32,612 nucleotides of DNA from Bryobacterales bacterium (GCA_022826925.1 JAJDTX010000064.1:1-32612), one strand, 5' to 3'. Shown: positions 7,348-18,753, numbered from the stretch's first letter. The notes: generated by a model from the sequence alone, not told the origin. Numbers and translations are program-made.

Positions 7348-8934
7348 TCAGGCGGCGACTCGCTCGGATCTAGCCGTTACGGGCGCGCCTTGCACAGGAG
7401 GGCCGGGTCGACCATGGCGATGCCGGCGGTGTTCTTCTAAGCCCTCTCTGATGATGCGCAGGAAGCTCGCGCGATTCTGCCACAGCAGCCCGACCCAGTG
7501 GCGCTTCTTCATCTGCGGGAAATAGATTCCGCGAAACGCCATCCGAGTAAAGAACATCACCGCGCGCTCGTGGAACGGCCGATGCTTGATCTGATCTAGC
7601 GCCCGCTCCGTCGATTCTGGGGAATAAGACTCCGTCCAAGCCTGGTGCACCTCGGCCTCGGCAGCTTCGATGCTGATGTGTTCCGGCGTGTAGGCCATGC
7701 GGAACGGCCGGAAGTCCAGCCAGTGCTTGGGGCGCGTTAGCCGCCCCTGCTCCATCAGGCGGTCATACAGGGGCGTCGCCGGATAAGGGGTCATGAGCCC
7801 GTACACCGGAAGCCCTGGAGGCCAGCTCGCGATCGCATCGAGCGTCTCGCGGGCCACGCCCGGCCGGTCGCCGTCCATCCCGAAGATGAACGAAGTGATC
7901 GAGTAGATGCCCCGGCTGGCCAGCCGGTCCAACACTTGCCCGTACAGGTCGGGCTTGTTGAAGCCCTTGTTGACGTCCTTGAGGCTGGCCGGATCGATGG
8001 ATTCCAAGCCCATGAAGATCCAGCGGCCGCCGCTCTCCTTGATCAGATCCGCCAGCTCCTCGTCCTTGAGCAAGTTCATGCTGATCTGAGCAACCCACGG
8101 TATCTGGGCGTCTTGGGCGATCATCTCCCGCAACAGCGACTTGGTGCGCTTGACGTTGATCGCGAAGTTGTCGTCGATGAAGAACACCGCGACGCGACCG
8201 CCCTCGGCCTTGGCCCGCGCCTTCAACCGCAGGATCTCGTCGATTACGCTCTGGTTGCTGCGAAAGCGGATCGAATCACCGAAAAAGCCCGTCACAGTGC
8301 AGAAGTCGCAGCCGTAGGGACAGCCCCGCCCGGACTCGATCGGCACCACGTAGAGACTCTTCCAAGTGCTGCCAGCCTTCTCGATTAGGTAGCGGCCCCA
8401 CTTGGGGACCTTGGCGACCAGGTCGAACTGCCGCAGGTCCATCGTCTCCCAAGGGATCTTGGGGTAGTTTTCCAGCGACGGCTTGACCTCTGCGCCGGAT
8501 TCATCCACCGGCATGTAGACTTCTTGCAGCTGGCCGGCCGCGGCATCGTTCACGATCTTCGGCCACAGATCGTCGGCCTCGCCAAGGGCAACGGCGTCAG
8601 CGTGGCGGGGCTCGCCGTCCTTGCCGATCGGCTCGTTGGGCACTTCCGTGACGTGCGGTCCGCCCATCACAACCTTGGCTCCGGCCGCACGGATCGCGTC
8701 GGCCATGCGATATGCCCTGGCGGCCATGCGCGTCATCGCGCCGATGCCTGCCAGTTCGATGTCGTTGTCACGGACAAACTGCGCAATGCTCTCCTCGGTC
8801 ATGTGCTGGGCATTCCCATCGATTAGGAAGACCTTGTGACCGGGGGGCGTCACAGCCTGCAGAACGAACATCCACAGGTGCGGCATGTAGTTCTTCGTGA
8901 CTTGGTTGTCCGGGTTGTAGAGAAGAATGTTCAC
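7348..8934 (-). CDS. B12-binding-type radical SAM protein
   Basis: From a GTG at 8934 the protein has 528 residues. Residues 1-135 form a Rossmann-like cobalamin-binding domain (ILLYNPDN start, then VVMGGPHVTEVPN at 88-100). The radical SAM core begins with the CxxxCxxC cluster motif at Cys205, Cys209 and Cys212 (CPYGCDFC), followed by FFIDDNF and GRWIFMGLESID segments typical of the core. A C-terminal helical region is followed by a basic, Pro/Gly-rich tail. Members are often methyltransferases or other carbon-centred enzymes; no substrate can be read here. The open frame continues upstream to 9342, but that part has no protein character and ILLYNPDN is the family N-terminus. No partner gene adjoins it. 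Confidence 0.85.
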   Translation of the reverse strand: MNILLYNPDNQVTKNYMPHLWMFVLQAVTPPGHKVFLIDGNAQHMTEESIAQFVRDNDIELAGIGAMTRMAARAYRMADAIRAAGAKVVMGGPHVTEVPNEPIGKDGEPRHADAVALGEADDLWPKIVNDAAAGQLQEVYMPVDESGAEVKPSLENYPKIPWETMDLRQFDLVAKVPKWGRYLIEKAGSTWKSLYVVPIESGRGCPYGCDFCTVTGFFGDSIRFRSNQSVIDEILRLKARAKAEGGRVAVFFIDDNFAINVKRTKSLLREMIAQDAQIPWVAQISMNLLKDEELADLIKESGGRWIFMGLESIDPASLKDVNKGFNKPDLYGQVLDRLASRGIYSITSFIFGMDGDRPGVARETLDAIASWPPGLPVYGLMTPYPATPLYDRLMEQGRLTRPKHWLDFRPFRMAYTPEHISIEAAEAEVHQAWTESYSPESTERALDQIKHRPFHERAVMFFTRMAFRGIYFPQMKKRHWVGLLWQNRASFLRIIREGLEEHRRHRHGRPGPPVQGAPVTARSERVAA

Positions 8935-9329
8935 AGTGCATCCGGCCGCTTGGATTTCGAGGACGCTAGCAGCCGAACGCCGACAAACCCGAGGCACTAC
9001 ACAGAGTGTCGTTGTGCTCCAAAGAGAGTAGCACGGAGTACCCGTCGCGTGATGGCGAGCCAGACCGAAAACGCTGCCTTTCCCGAAGCACTGCCGCGCG
9101 GCTAGGCTTGGCCACTCGACGCGACCGGCGCCTAGTCCGTCCGGTCGCGGGCTTCGCTCTGCTCCGCGCGACAGTCGCTCTGACTTCCGGCGCGCTGGCC
9201 AAGAAGAGCGATCGCCGCCCAAAGATGCCGCAAGAAGTCTCATAGAGGCAGCCGCGCACAGATCGCTCGGACGGTCGCGGGGGCGGTAGCAGTGTTGCGG
9301 CAAGCACTTCCATCGACTACGCTTGCAAT
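8935..9329. other. divergent intergenic region
   Basis: About 395 bases between the divergent radical SAM and DUF1549 genes. I see no gene and no consensus promoter. The only clear structure is the 9-bp inverted repeat at 9120-9149, listed separately. Confidence 0.45.
9120..9149. repeat. perfect 9-bp inverted repeat in divergent promoter region
   Basis: CGCGACCGG at 9120-9128 and CCGGTCGCG at 9141-9149 pair perfectly around a 12-base loop. It lies midway between two divergent genes, which fits an operator or a structured leader better than a terminator, since no T-run follows on either strand. Confidence 0.4.
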
Positions 9330-11747
9330 GTGCGCTTGGCACGAGTCGGAATCTGCATCTGGGCGGCCGTGCCAGCTTGGTCCGCGCCCGCCGCGGTCCT
9401 GATCCAGCCCTCCGACATCAGGCTCCAGAGCCCCGGCGAATCCCAGCGCATCGTGCTTTCCGGCGGATCTGGCTGCGAGACATCCAGCGCGAATCCTGAA
9501 GTGGCCACGGTCGAGGGAAACCGCGTGGTGGCACACGCTCCGGGGCAAGCTCGAATCGACGTGCGCTGCGCCGATGGATCAGCCGCGACGACCGTTCGCG
9601 TCGGAAACCGGCACTCGGCCATGGGAGTCGGCTTCGAACGCGACCTGCTCTCGATCCTCACCACCAAGGGCTGCAACTCGTCCGCGTGCCACGGCTCGCC
9701 GGCCGGCCAGAACGGCTTCAGGCTTTCCCTGTACGGCTCCGACCCCCGCTTCGACTACGACATGATCGTGAACCAACATGAGGGGCGGCGAATCTCGGTC
9801 GAATCCCCGGAAGACTCGCTGCTGCTGGCCAAGCCGAGCTTCGCCATTGCTCACGGCGGAGGCCAGCTCATGACACCTGCGGCGGACGAATACGCGACCA
9901 TCCTCGAATGGTTGCGGCAGGGCACGCCGTACGGCGCGGGCGACACGCGGTTAGAGAGACTCGAGATCCATCCGGGCGAGCGGGTGCTGACCGGCGCGGG
10001 CCAGCGCCAGCCCGTCGTCGTGGTGGGCCGGCTGTCCGACGGCTCGACGCGCGATCTGACCGCAGAAGTCCGCTACGCCGTCAAGGACGAGGCCGTCGTG
10101 ACACTGGACGACGATTGGACCGTCACCGCGAAGGCGCCGGGCATGACAACCGTCATGGCCCGCGCAATGGGCAAGGCAGCCGCGGCACAGTTCATCGTCG
10201 TCGAGGAGTCGCCTAGCCGCGCCCTGCAGTTCCCCGAGCCAGCCAGTTTCATCGACGAGCATGTCTTCGACAAGCTCCGCAGCGTCGGTGTCGAGCCGTT
10301 TCCGCTCAGTGACGACCGCACCTTCCTGCGCAGGGTGTACCTGGACACTGTCGGCGTCCTGCCCGCCGCGGGCGAGGCCGAGGCCTTTCTTGCGAGCGAC
10401 CGTCCCGACAAACGCTCCGCCCTCGTGGATCGGCTACTGGACAGCGACGAGTACTCCACCCACTGGCTGGTGAAGTTCGAGGACTGGTTCCGCAATTCCC
10501 AGTACTACTCCCAAGGCCGCACCAACGGCTCGTTCAAGCGCTGGTTGCACGACTCGATCCGCGAGGACTGGCCCTACGACGAGACGGTGCGCGCCATGCT
10601 CACGGCGGAGGGCGACACGACGGTGCGCCCGGCCGGCAATTTCTGGCATCCGGCGATCGACTTCATGCTCAAGAAGTTCGAAATTGAGAAGGCCGTCCCC
10701 ACCATCACCCGCCTGTTCTTGGGACAGCGGCTCGAGTGCGCCCAGTGCCACAACCACCCGCTGGAAAACCTCACCCAGGACGACTTCTACGGGCTGGCAG
10801 CGTTCTTGGCGCGCACGCGCGTCAAGCACGGCTATGGCCAGTACCGCAGGATCTGGTACGACGACCGGCGCGGAGAGATCGAGCACCCCGTCACCAAGCA
10901 ATCTGTCAAGCCGCGCTTCCTGGGCGGGGAACAGCCCGAGATCCCCGCCGGAACGAGCCGCCGCGAGGTCTTGGCAGACTGGATCACGCGCACGGAGTAC
11001 GAGCAGTTCGCCCGGGCCACCGTCAATCGGGTGTGGTACGAGTATTTCCAGCGCGGCATCGTCGAGCCCTTCGACGACTTCCGCTCTACCAACCGGGCCA
11101 CGCACCCGGAACTGCTGGACGAGCTGGCGCGCTACTTCGTCGATTCGGGCTTCCGCTTCAAGGCCCTGCACCGCCTGATCCTCAACTCCAAGACCTACCA
11201 GCTCTCGGCTCACGTGCCGGAGCGCCCGGGAGGAGAGCGGCCGCTCGAGGACGCGCTCTTCGCTCGCTACCTGCCGCGCAAGCTGCCCGCGGAGGTGCTG
11301 CTGGACGCGATCTCGCGAGTCACCGGCGTTGCGGAGGAATTCAACAACTACCCGGCCGGCACATCCCCCAAGGAACTGATCGCCAGCATCGGCGCCACCC
11401 ACTTCCTGACCACGTTCGGCCATCCCCGCAGGGATATCATGGAAGCGCGTTCCAGCGCGCCCTCGCTGGCCCAAGCCTTGCAGATGATGAACGGCGACGT
11501 GCTCGCCAGGCGCATGGCAGCGGAGGGGTTCGTGCTGGACACGCTGCTGCAGCAGGGGATGAGCGATGGCGCGATCATCGACACGCTATACGGACGGGCC
11601 TTCGCGCGCGCTCCCGAGGCCGCTGAGCGGAAAGCTCTCGATGCCTACCTCGCGGCCGAGACCGCGGCCGGACGAAACCGCCGGCAGGGCCTGGCGAGCG
11701 TGCTCTGGGCGATCCTGAACACAAAGGAATTCCAGATGAACCTCTGA
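9330..11747 (+). CDS. exported DUF1549/DUF1553 protein with heme-type motifs and Ig-like domains
   Basis: An 805-residue protein starting at GTG 9330 with a Sec signal peptide (to about residue 20). Bacterial Ig-like (BID_2-type) segments occupy about 22-92 and 205-292. Between them is a cytochrome-like part with GCNSSACHG: Cys115, Cys120 and His121, a CxxxxCH spacing. DUF1549 follows (about 305-510) with a canonical CAQCH at 470-474, then DUF1553 (about 540-790). Such proteins abound in Planctomycetota and some Acidobacteriota beside DUF1501 genes; their reaction is not known, though redox links to polymer breakdown are suspected. A DUF1501 gene follows 11 bases later and a PPC gene after that, forming an operon. 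Confidence 0.88.
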   Translation: MRLARVGICIWAAVPAWSAPAAVLIQPSDIRLQSPGESQRIVLSGGSGCETSSANPEVATVEGNRVVAHAPGQARIDVRCADGSAATTVRVGNRHSAMGVGFERDLLSILTTKGCNSSACHGSPAGQNGFRLSLYGSDPRFDYDMIVNQHEGRRISVESPEDSLLLAKPSFAIAHGGGQLMTPAADEYATILEWLRQGTPYGAGDTRLERLEIHPGERVLTGAGQRQPVVVVGRLSDGSTRDLTAEVRYAVKDEAVVTLDDDWTVTAKAPGMTTVMARAMGKAAAAQFIVVEESPSRALQFPEPASFIDEHVFDKLRSVGVEPFPLSDDRTFLRRVYLDTVGVLPAAGEAEAFLASDRPDKRSALVDRLLDSDEYSTHWLVKFEDWFRNSQYYSQGRTNGSFKRWLHDSIREDWPYDETVRAMLTAEGDTTVRPAGNFWHPAIDFMLKKFEIEKAVPTITRLFLGQRLECAQCHNHPLENLTQDDFYGLAAFLARTRVKHGYGQYRRIWYDDRRGEIEHPVTKQSVKPRFLGGEQPEIPAGTSRREVLADWITRTEYEQFARATVNRVWYEYFQRGIVEPFDDFRSTNRATHPELLDELARYFVDSGFRFKALHRLILNSKTYQLSAHVPERPGGERPLEDALFARYLPRKLPAEVLLDAISRVTGVAEEFNNYPAGTSPKELIASIGATHFLTTFGHPRRDIMEARSSAPSLAQALQMMNGDVLARRMAAEGFVLDTLLQQGMSDGAIIDTLYGRAFARAPEAAERKALDAYLAAETAAGRNRRQGLASVLWAILNTKEFQMNL

Positions 11748-11758
11748 GGGAATCCGCG

Positions 11759-13030
11759 ATGCAACTCTCCGAAATGCGCACACGTTACTCCCGCAGGGAC
11801 CTCCTGCGCATGGGCGGATTCTCAATCGGCGGCATCTCGCTCCCGCAAATGCTCACCGCCGCGCCAGGGCGCAGCGACATGTCGTGCATCGTCTACTTCC
11901 ACACCGGCGGGCTATGCCAGCACGACTCGTTCGATCCCAAGCCTGACGCTCCGCGGGAGGTACGTGGCGGGTTCGGCACGATACCCACGGCCGTTCCAGG
12001 AGTGCGGTTCAGTGAACTGCTGCCGCGCAGCGCGGCGAACTTCAAGCGCCTCTCGGTCATCCGGTCGATGTTCTCGCTCGAGGCCATCCACGAAAAGGCC
12101 AAGCAATACGCCTTTTCCGGGCAACGGCCCAACAACGCCTACAAGCACCCGGTCTACGGGTCGGTTGTGGCGCGCGAGTTCGGCACTCGCAACGGCCTGC
12201 CGCCGTTCGTTGTCATTCCCAAGAAGGACATCTGCGCGGAGGCGGGTTTTCTGGGGTCGGCCTACGACCCGTTCATAGCGGGAGATCCTTCCAAGGAGAA
12301 GTACTCCGTGCAGGACATGACCCTGCCCACCGGCCTGGGGCTGGAAGAAGCCCAAGGGCGCGCCCGCCTGCTCTCCGCGCTGGACGCCCGGCTCGAGGCT
12401 GTCGAAAAATCCGGCGTGGTCGACAGCATGGACCACTTCTACCAGAAGGCCCTCGACCTGGTCAGCTCGCCAGAGGCGAAGCGGGCATTCGACATCGGTT
12501 CAGAGCCTGACAAGGTGCGCGACGCCTACGGACGCACGACCGGCGGCCAGGGCGCGCTGCTGGCGCGGCGGCTGATCGAGGCAGGCGTGCGATTGGTGAC
12601 GATCTTCCACGGCGGCTACGACACCCATTCCGACAACGACAAGACCAACAAGAAGCTCTACCCGGAGTTCGACCAATCCTTCAACGCCCTCTTGGAAGAT
12701 CTGGATGCCAGGGGGCTGCTCGATTCGACACTGGTCTTGGCGATCGGCGAATTCGGGCGCACGCCAGAAATCAACCACTCAGCCGGAAGGGACCACTGGC
12801 CGGGCGTGTTCTCCATCGCGGCCGCAGGAGCGGGCGTGCCCGGCGGCCAAGTGATCGGCAGCTCGGACGCGATGGGTGCGGAGCCGACGGACCGGCCGAC
12901 TTCCATCGAGGACCTTGGCGCGACGATCTACCGCAAGCTCGGCATTGACACGCACAAGCAATACCACGCGCTCGGCAGGCCGATCAGGATCAATGATGGC
13001 GGGGCACCGATTCCCGAGCTGTTCGCGTAG
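11759..13030 (+). CDS. Tat-exported DUF1501 protein
   Basis: A 423-residue protein with a twin-arginine signal (SRRDLLRMGGFSIGG at 11-25). The body matches DUF1501, which has an alkaline phosphatase/sulfatase-like fold: HTGGLCQHDSFDPKPDAP near the N-terminus, FHGGYDTHSDN in the middle, and GEFGRTPEINHSAGRDHWP near the C-terminus, positions where metal ligands fall in that superfamily. Activity is not established. The start has GAGGG about nine bases upstream, 11 bases after the DUF1549 stop. Its 3' end overlaps the start of the PPC gene by about 35 bases. Tat export implies folding or cofactor loading in the cytoplasm. Confidence 0.9.
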   Translation: MQLSEMRTRYSRRDLLRMGGFSIGGISLPQMLTAAPGRSDMSCIVYFHTGGLCQHDSFDPKPDAPREVRGGFGTIPTAVPGVRFSELLPRSAANFKRLSVIRSMFSLEAIHEKAKQYAFSGQRPNNAYKHPVYGSVVAREFGTRNGLPPFVVIPKKDICAEAGFLGSAYDPFIAGDPSKEKYSVQDMTLPTGLGLEEAQGRARLLSALDARLEAVEKSGVVDSMDHFYQKALDLVSSPEAKRAFDIGSEPDKVRDAYGRTTGGQGALLARRLIEAGVRLVTIFHGGYDTHSDNDKTNKKLYPEFDQSFNALLEDLDARGLLDSTLVLAIGEFGRTPEINHSAGRDHWPGVFSIAAAGAGVPGGQVIGSSDAMGAEPTDRPTSIEDLGATIYRKLGIDTHKQYHALGRPIRINDGGAPIPELFA

Positions 13031-14930
13031 CCGCTACGCCCCCGCGGCGCGGCTTGCCCTCGCATGCGCCTTGGCGCTAGCGGGCGCCTTCGCGGCGGAG
13101 GATCCGTCCGACCCCTGGATCGACCGCATCGAACCGCTGGGCGGACAGCTGGCCACGGCTGTCGAAGTGACCTTGGTGGGCAGCAATCTCGAGCGTCCTG
13201 CGACGCTGGAATTCGATTCCCCTCATCTGGCGTGGCAGGCGACAGGCACCGCCGGCCAAGGCGCCCTCACAGGCCGGATCGTCATCGGTGCGGACGCACC
13301 GCTAGGGCCTCATATCGCAACGCTGCGCACCCCGCGGGGACTGTCGAACTCGCGCATGTTCTACGTCGATAGATTCGCCTCCACGCCCGAGGTGGAACCC
13401 AACGACACCATCGCGAGCGCGCAGACGATCCGCCTCGGGCCGCAGACGATCCAAGGCGGGATGTACCAGCTGAAGGATATCGACACCTACCGGTTCGAGG
13501 CCCGGGCCGGGGAGCGCTGGACGTTTGACCTGCGATCGATCGAGTACGGGGGATTTCTTGAAAACGACATGTCGCTGCTCGACAGCGACGGCAACCGGGT
13601 CGCCTTCAACGACGACCGCGACGAGTACTTGGAAACACCGTTCATCGAGCACACCTTCGAGCGCTCGGGCACGTATTACCTCAAGCTCGACCAATACCGC
13701 GGCCCGCAGCGCGTCAATTGCCACAAGAACTGCGGGTACATGCTCCGCATCGGCAACCTCCCCGTGGCCCACGCGGCATTTCCTCCGGGAGCGCGGGCGG
13801 GCCGGCAAGTCGAACTCTCGCTGCGAGGGCGGTGGCTTCAAGACGTAGAGAGGATCTGGCTGGCACCGGTGCGACGTTCCGAGTACTACCGGCTGACCTT
13901 TCCGTATACGATTCCTCTGCGCGGCACGGATGCGGCTCCTTGGCGCCTGACGGTGGACATCGAAGAGCGGCACGGAGATCGCGTCACGGGAAGGCTGACC
14001 ATACCCAGCGACGCTCCGCGAGGCCTGTGGCGCATCTGGACCGAGTCACCGGGCGGCAGCACGGATGCGATCAGCTTCGAGGTCTCGGACATGGCCGAGC
14101 CCGATTGCGCCAGAGCGATATCGCCCTCGCCCGAGGGCGTCGCCTGCAATGGTGTCCTTGGCCGCCACGATGAGGAGCACGAGTACTGGCTGGAGCTTCG
14201 GGCCGAGCGGCCGGTCGTGGTCACCACGCTCGCCGCGCAGCTCGGACTGCCGAACATCGACACCGTGCTCGAGCTGTTCGACAGCGACGGATCGTTGGTG
14301 GCAGAGCACGATGACTTGATGTCGGGCCAGGGCACGGTGATCGGCAACCCGGACTCGATGCTCTATTTCCGGGCTCCGGAGAGCGGCCGCTACCGCCTGG
14401 TCGTGCGCGACCGCATCGACCGCGGCGGGCCCGACATGGTGTACCGCCTGCGCATCGAAGAGCGAGAGCCTCGCTTCGCCTTGCTGGCGGCACCGGAAAA
14501 CCTCAACGTAATCGCCGGCGCAACGGAGCGCATTGACGTGCTGATGATGCCCGAACCGGGCTTTCGCGACGCGGTTGATGTCTGGATCGAAGGATCGCCG
14601 CAGGGAGTATCGGAGGCGCTCGGGCAGTTCCGGGCGGAGCAGTTCTTCGGCCCTTCCGGCGATGGCGACAATGTCGTGATCCCGACTGCTTTCTTGGACG
14701 TCGCAGTCGCAGCCGACCTGCCCGCGGGGGACTATCCGCTCCAGATCCTTGGACGGGCCCGCGGCAGCGACGAGACGGTCGAAGCGTTCTCGACGCTCTG
14801 GATCGGACCTCCGCGAAAACGCAACGACGTTCGCCGCCCGTTGGAGTCCGTCCGACTGACAGTGGTCGATCCGCCGGCAGCGACAGAGGATGAACCTGCC
14901 AGCGAGACACTAGCGGCCGGGTCTGAGTGA
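12996..14930 (+). CDS. exported PPC-domain protein
   Basis: A 644-residue protein with a Sec signal peptide (hydrophobic residues about 16-33, cut near AFAAED). An Ig/IPT-like N-terminal domain (about 40-125) is followed by a pre-peptidase C-terminal (PPC) domain from VEPNDT (133-138) with the usual DxDTYRF and GTYYLKL strands. A second PPC-like unit has DEEHEYWLEL and GRYRLVVRD. No catalytic motif is seen, so it is probably a binding or structural partner of the DUF1549/DUF1501 pair. Start choice: ATG at 12996 with AGGA six bases upstream; ATG 12993 is an alternative. Both lie inside the DUF1501 gene, so translation is probably coupled. Confidence 0.85.
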   Translation: MAGHRFPSCSRSRYAPAARLALACALALAGAFAAEDPSDPWIDRIEPLGGQLATAVEVTLVGSNLERPATLEFDSPHLAWQATGTAGQGALTGRIVIGADAPLGPHIATLRTPRGLSNSRMFYVDRFASTPEVEPNDTIASAQTIRLGPQTIQGGMYQLKDIDTYRFEARAGERWTFDLRSIEYGGFLENDMSLLDSDGNRVAFNDDRDEYLETPFIEHTFERSGTYYLKLDQYRGPQRVNCHKNCGYMLRIGNLPVAHAAFPPGARAGRQVELSLRGRWLQDVERIWLAPVRRSEYYRLTFPYTIPLRGTDAAPWRLTVDIEERHGDRVTGRLTIPSDAPRGLWRIWTESPGGSTDAISFEVSDMAEPDCARAISPSPEGVACNGVLGRHDEEHEYWLELRAERPVVVTTLAAQLGLPNIDTVLELFDSDGSLVAEHDDLMSGQGTVIGNPDSMLYFRAPESGRYRLVVRDRIDRGGPDMVYRLRIEEREPRFALLAAPENLNVIAGATERIDVLMMPEPGFRDAVDVWIEGSPQGVSEALGQFRAEQFFGPSGDGDNVVIPTAFLDVAVAADLPAGDYPLQILGRARGSDETVEAFSTLWIGPPRKRNDVRRPLESVRLTVVDPPAATEDEPASETLAAGSE

Positions 14931-14950
14931 AGAGGCTCGAGCACGATCCG

Positions 14951-15003
14951 GAGCAGTTCGCCCACGCCTCGCGGTTCGAACGCAGCGTCCTAACGAACTG
15001 CTC
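14951..15003. repeat. 10-bp inverted repeat between convergent genes
   Basis: GAGCAGTTCG (14951-14960) and CGAACTGCTC (14994-15003) pair perfectly around a 33-base loop that itself holds the palindrome GTTCGAAC (14974-14981). It fills the gap between the convergent PPC gene and gyrA and could halt transcription both ways, but no T-run is present. Confidence 0.4.
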
Positions 15004-15016
15004 TTCTGCGGGCGGT

Positions 15017-17602
<2,586 letters not shown>

Positions 17603-17629
17603 AGCACCTGTTGTGGGGGGAGCCCTTTC

Positions 17630-17635
17630 ATTATA
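17630..17635 (-). promoter_or_regulatory. -10 box candidate for gyrA
   Basis: A perfect TATAAT on the minus strand, 27 bases before the gyrA ATG, allows a leader of about 20 bases. No consensus -35 lies 16-18 bases upstream, so this is tentative. Confidence 0.35.
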
Positions 17636-17814
17636 CAACCGATTCCACCCCGAGCGGCCATCGGCGCGAGAGGCGGCGAGAGGGTCATCCAAGGCAATCT
17701 GCAGCTCTCATGCCCCTCGCCTGGGGCGGCATTGTCCAAGCGAAATTCACTGGGATTTCGTGGCGAAGGACCCGAAACGGAAGTGCTCGGCAGACACCTC
17801 CGTCCTAGGCCTGA

Positions 17815-17841
17815 TAGACTAAGCTAGAAAGACTAAGTCTA
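17815..17841. promoter_or_regulatory. toxin-antitoxin operator candidate
   Basis: Just before the antitoxin ATG lie two direct copies of AGACTAAG (17816-17823 and 17830-17837), the palindrome AGACTAAGTCT (17830-17840), and an outer TAGACT/AGTCTA pair (17815-17820, 17836-17841). Phd/YefM-type antitoxins usually repress their own operon by binding such palindromes, so this is the likely autoregulatory site. Confidence 0.55.
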
Positions 17842-17853
17842 CAGGGCACTCTC

Positions 17854-18099
17854 ATGCGAACTGTCAACATGCACGAAGCCAAGACGCATCTCTCACGTCT
17901 CGTAGCCGCCGCTGCGGATGGCGATCCGTTCATCATCGCCCGCGCCGGAAAACCCGTTGTCAAGGTTGTCGCTTTGGACTCTGCGGTGGCCGGAGCACCG
18001 CGTCGAACAGGCTTTCTGAGCGGGCGGATCTCGGTCCCCCAAGACTTCGACCGCATGGGATCGGATAATCTCGACCGCATGTTCGAGGGCGTCTCGTGA
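17854..18099 (+). CDS. Phd/YefM-family antitoxin
   Basis: An 81-residue protein with the Phd/YefM fold pattern: MRTVNMHEAKTHLSRLVAAA, then FIIARAGKPVVKVVALD, then a variable, partly disordered C-terminus that would wrap the toxin. It binds DNA through its N-terminus and neutralises the PIN toxin next to it. The ATG has AGGG seven bases upstream (17843-17846). Its stop overlaps the GTG start of the toxin gene (GTGA at 18096-18099), ensuring coupled synthesis. Confidence 0.9.
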   Translation: MRTVNMHEAKTHLSRLVAAAADGDPFIIARAGKPVVKVVALDSAVAGAPRRTGFLSGRISVPQDFDRMGSDNLDRMFEGVS

Positions 18100-18482
18100 G
18101 ATTCCTGCTTGACACCCAAGTTCTGCTGTGGGCGGCGGGCGTGCCAGAGCGGCTGTCGGAGGACCTGCGCGACCTCATCGACGATCCGGCCGCAGAGCTC
18201 GTTTTCAGCGCTGCTTCGGTCTGGGAGGTCGCGATCAAGAATGGCCTAGGGCGCGAGGACTTCCGCGTCGACCCCCGCCTGCTGCGGAGAGGCTTGTTGG
18301 AGAACGGCTACAGCGAGTTGGCGGTTTCTGGCGCACATGCGGCTGGCGTCGACATGCTCCCGCCGATTCACAAGGATCCGTTCGATCGAATCCTAGTCAC
18401 GCAGGCCGCGATGGAGGGGATCACGCTAGTGACAGCCGACCCTTTGGTCGGCCGGTACCCCGGGCCGATAAGGGTGTTCTGA
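18096..18482 (+). CDS. PIN-domain (VapC-like) toxin
   Basis: A 128-residue PIN-domain ribonuclease. The acidic active-site residues are all present: Asp6 in LLDTQVLLW, Glu44 in SVWEVAIK, Asp94/Asp97 in DPFDRILV and Asp115 in TADP. The pattern is that of PIN toxins paired with Phd-type antitoxins, which cleave RNA and arrest growth when freed. Start is GTG 18096, overlapping the antitoxin stop. Nothing suggests inactivation. Confidence 0.92.
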   Translation: MRFLLDTQVLLWAAGVPERLSEDLRDLIDDPAAELVFSAASVWEVAIKNGLGREDFRVDPRLLRRGLLENGYSELAVSGAHAAGVDMLPPIHKDPFDRILVTQAAMEGITLVTADPLVGRYPGPIRVF

Positions 18483-18507
18483 TGCCTCGGCATTAAGCAT
18501 CGGGGAG

Positions 18508-18525
18508 GCGAGCGACCTCGCTCGC
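18508..18525 (+). terminator. hairpin downstream of the PIN toxin gene
   Basis: GCGAGCG and CGCTCGC form a perfect 7-bp stem with a four-base loop, 25 bases after the toxin stop. No T-run follows. A second hairpin (ATGCC/GGCAT, 18482-18493) overlaps the stop codon, and a 12-bp palindrome CTCTCGCGAGAG is at 18535-18546. Confidence 0.35.
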
Positions 18526-18613
18526 GACCGCTCTCTCTCGCGAGAGGACGGCTTGGCCACGATGGATGCCCAGACACTGCGGGGGAAGCCGGCCTGCACG
18601 AGGGACGCGGAAA

Positions 18614-18643
18614 CGACAATTCAACCGGTGCCCGACAATTCAA
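18614..18643. repeat. tandem 11-bp direct repeat upstream of cassette 2
   Basis: CGACAATTCAA occurs at 18614-18624 and 18633-18643, a 19-base period, close to two helical turns. In this GC-rich region a repeated AT-rich motif upstream of a gene resembles an activator-binding site. Confidence 0.45.
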
Positions 18644-18693
18644 GCCTCGGGCGCCCGAAATCGACTGTAATTCGTTCAGCAATAACAAGTGAT

Positions 18694-18707
18694 GTGAAAT
18701 CTTTCAC
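18694..18707. promoter_or_regulatory. 14-bp inverted repeat, candidate operator
   Basis: GTGAAA and TTTCAC flank a two-base centre. It lies about 50 bases after the direct repeats and upstream of every possible start of the cassette 2 gene, so it is a plausible repressor or activator half-site pair. No regulator gene adjoins. Confidence 0.4.
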
Positions 18708-18753
18708 GTCCTTGAGCGATACGCTGATACAACGATGGCTCCCGCGTCACCGC

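Noticed and set aside
10434..11474. 346-codon minus-strand frame inside the DUF1549/DUF1553 gene
   Set aside because: Antisense shadow of a well-supported gene, with Arg/Gly/Ala-rich composition and no motif.
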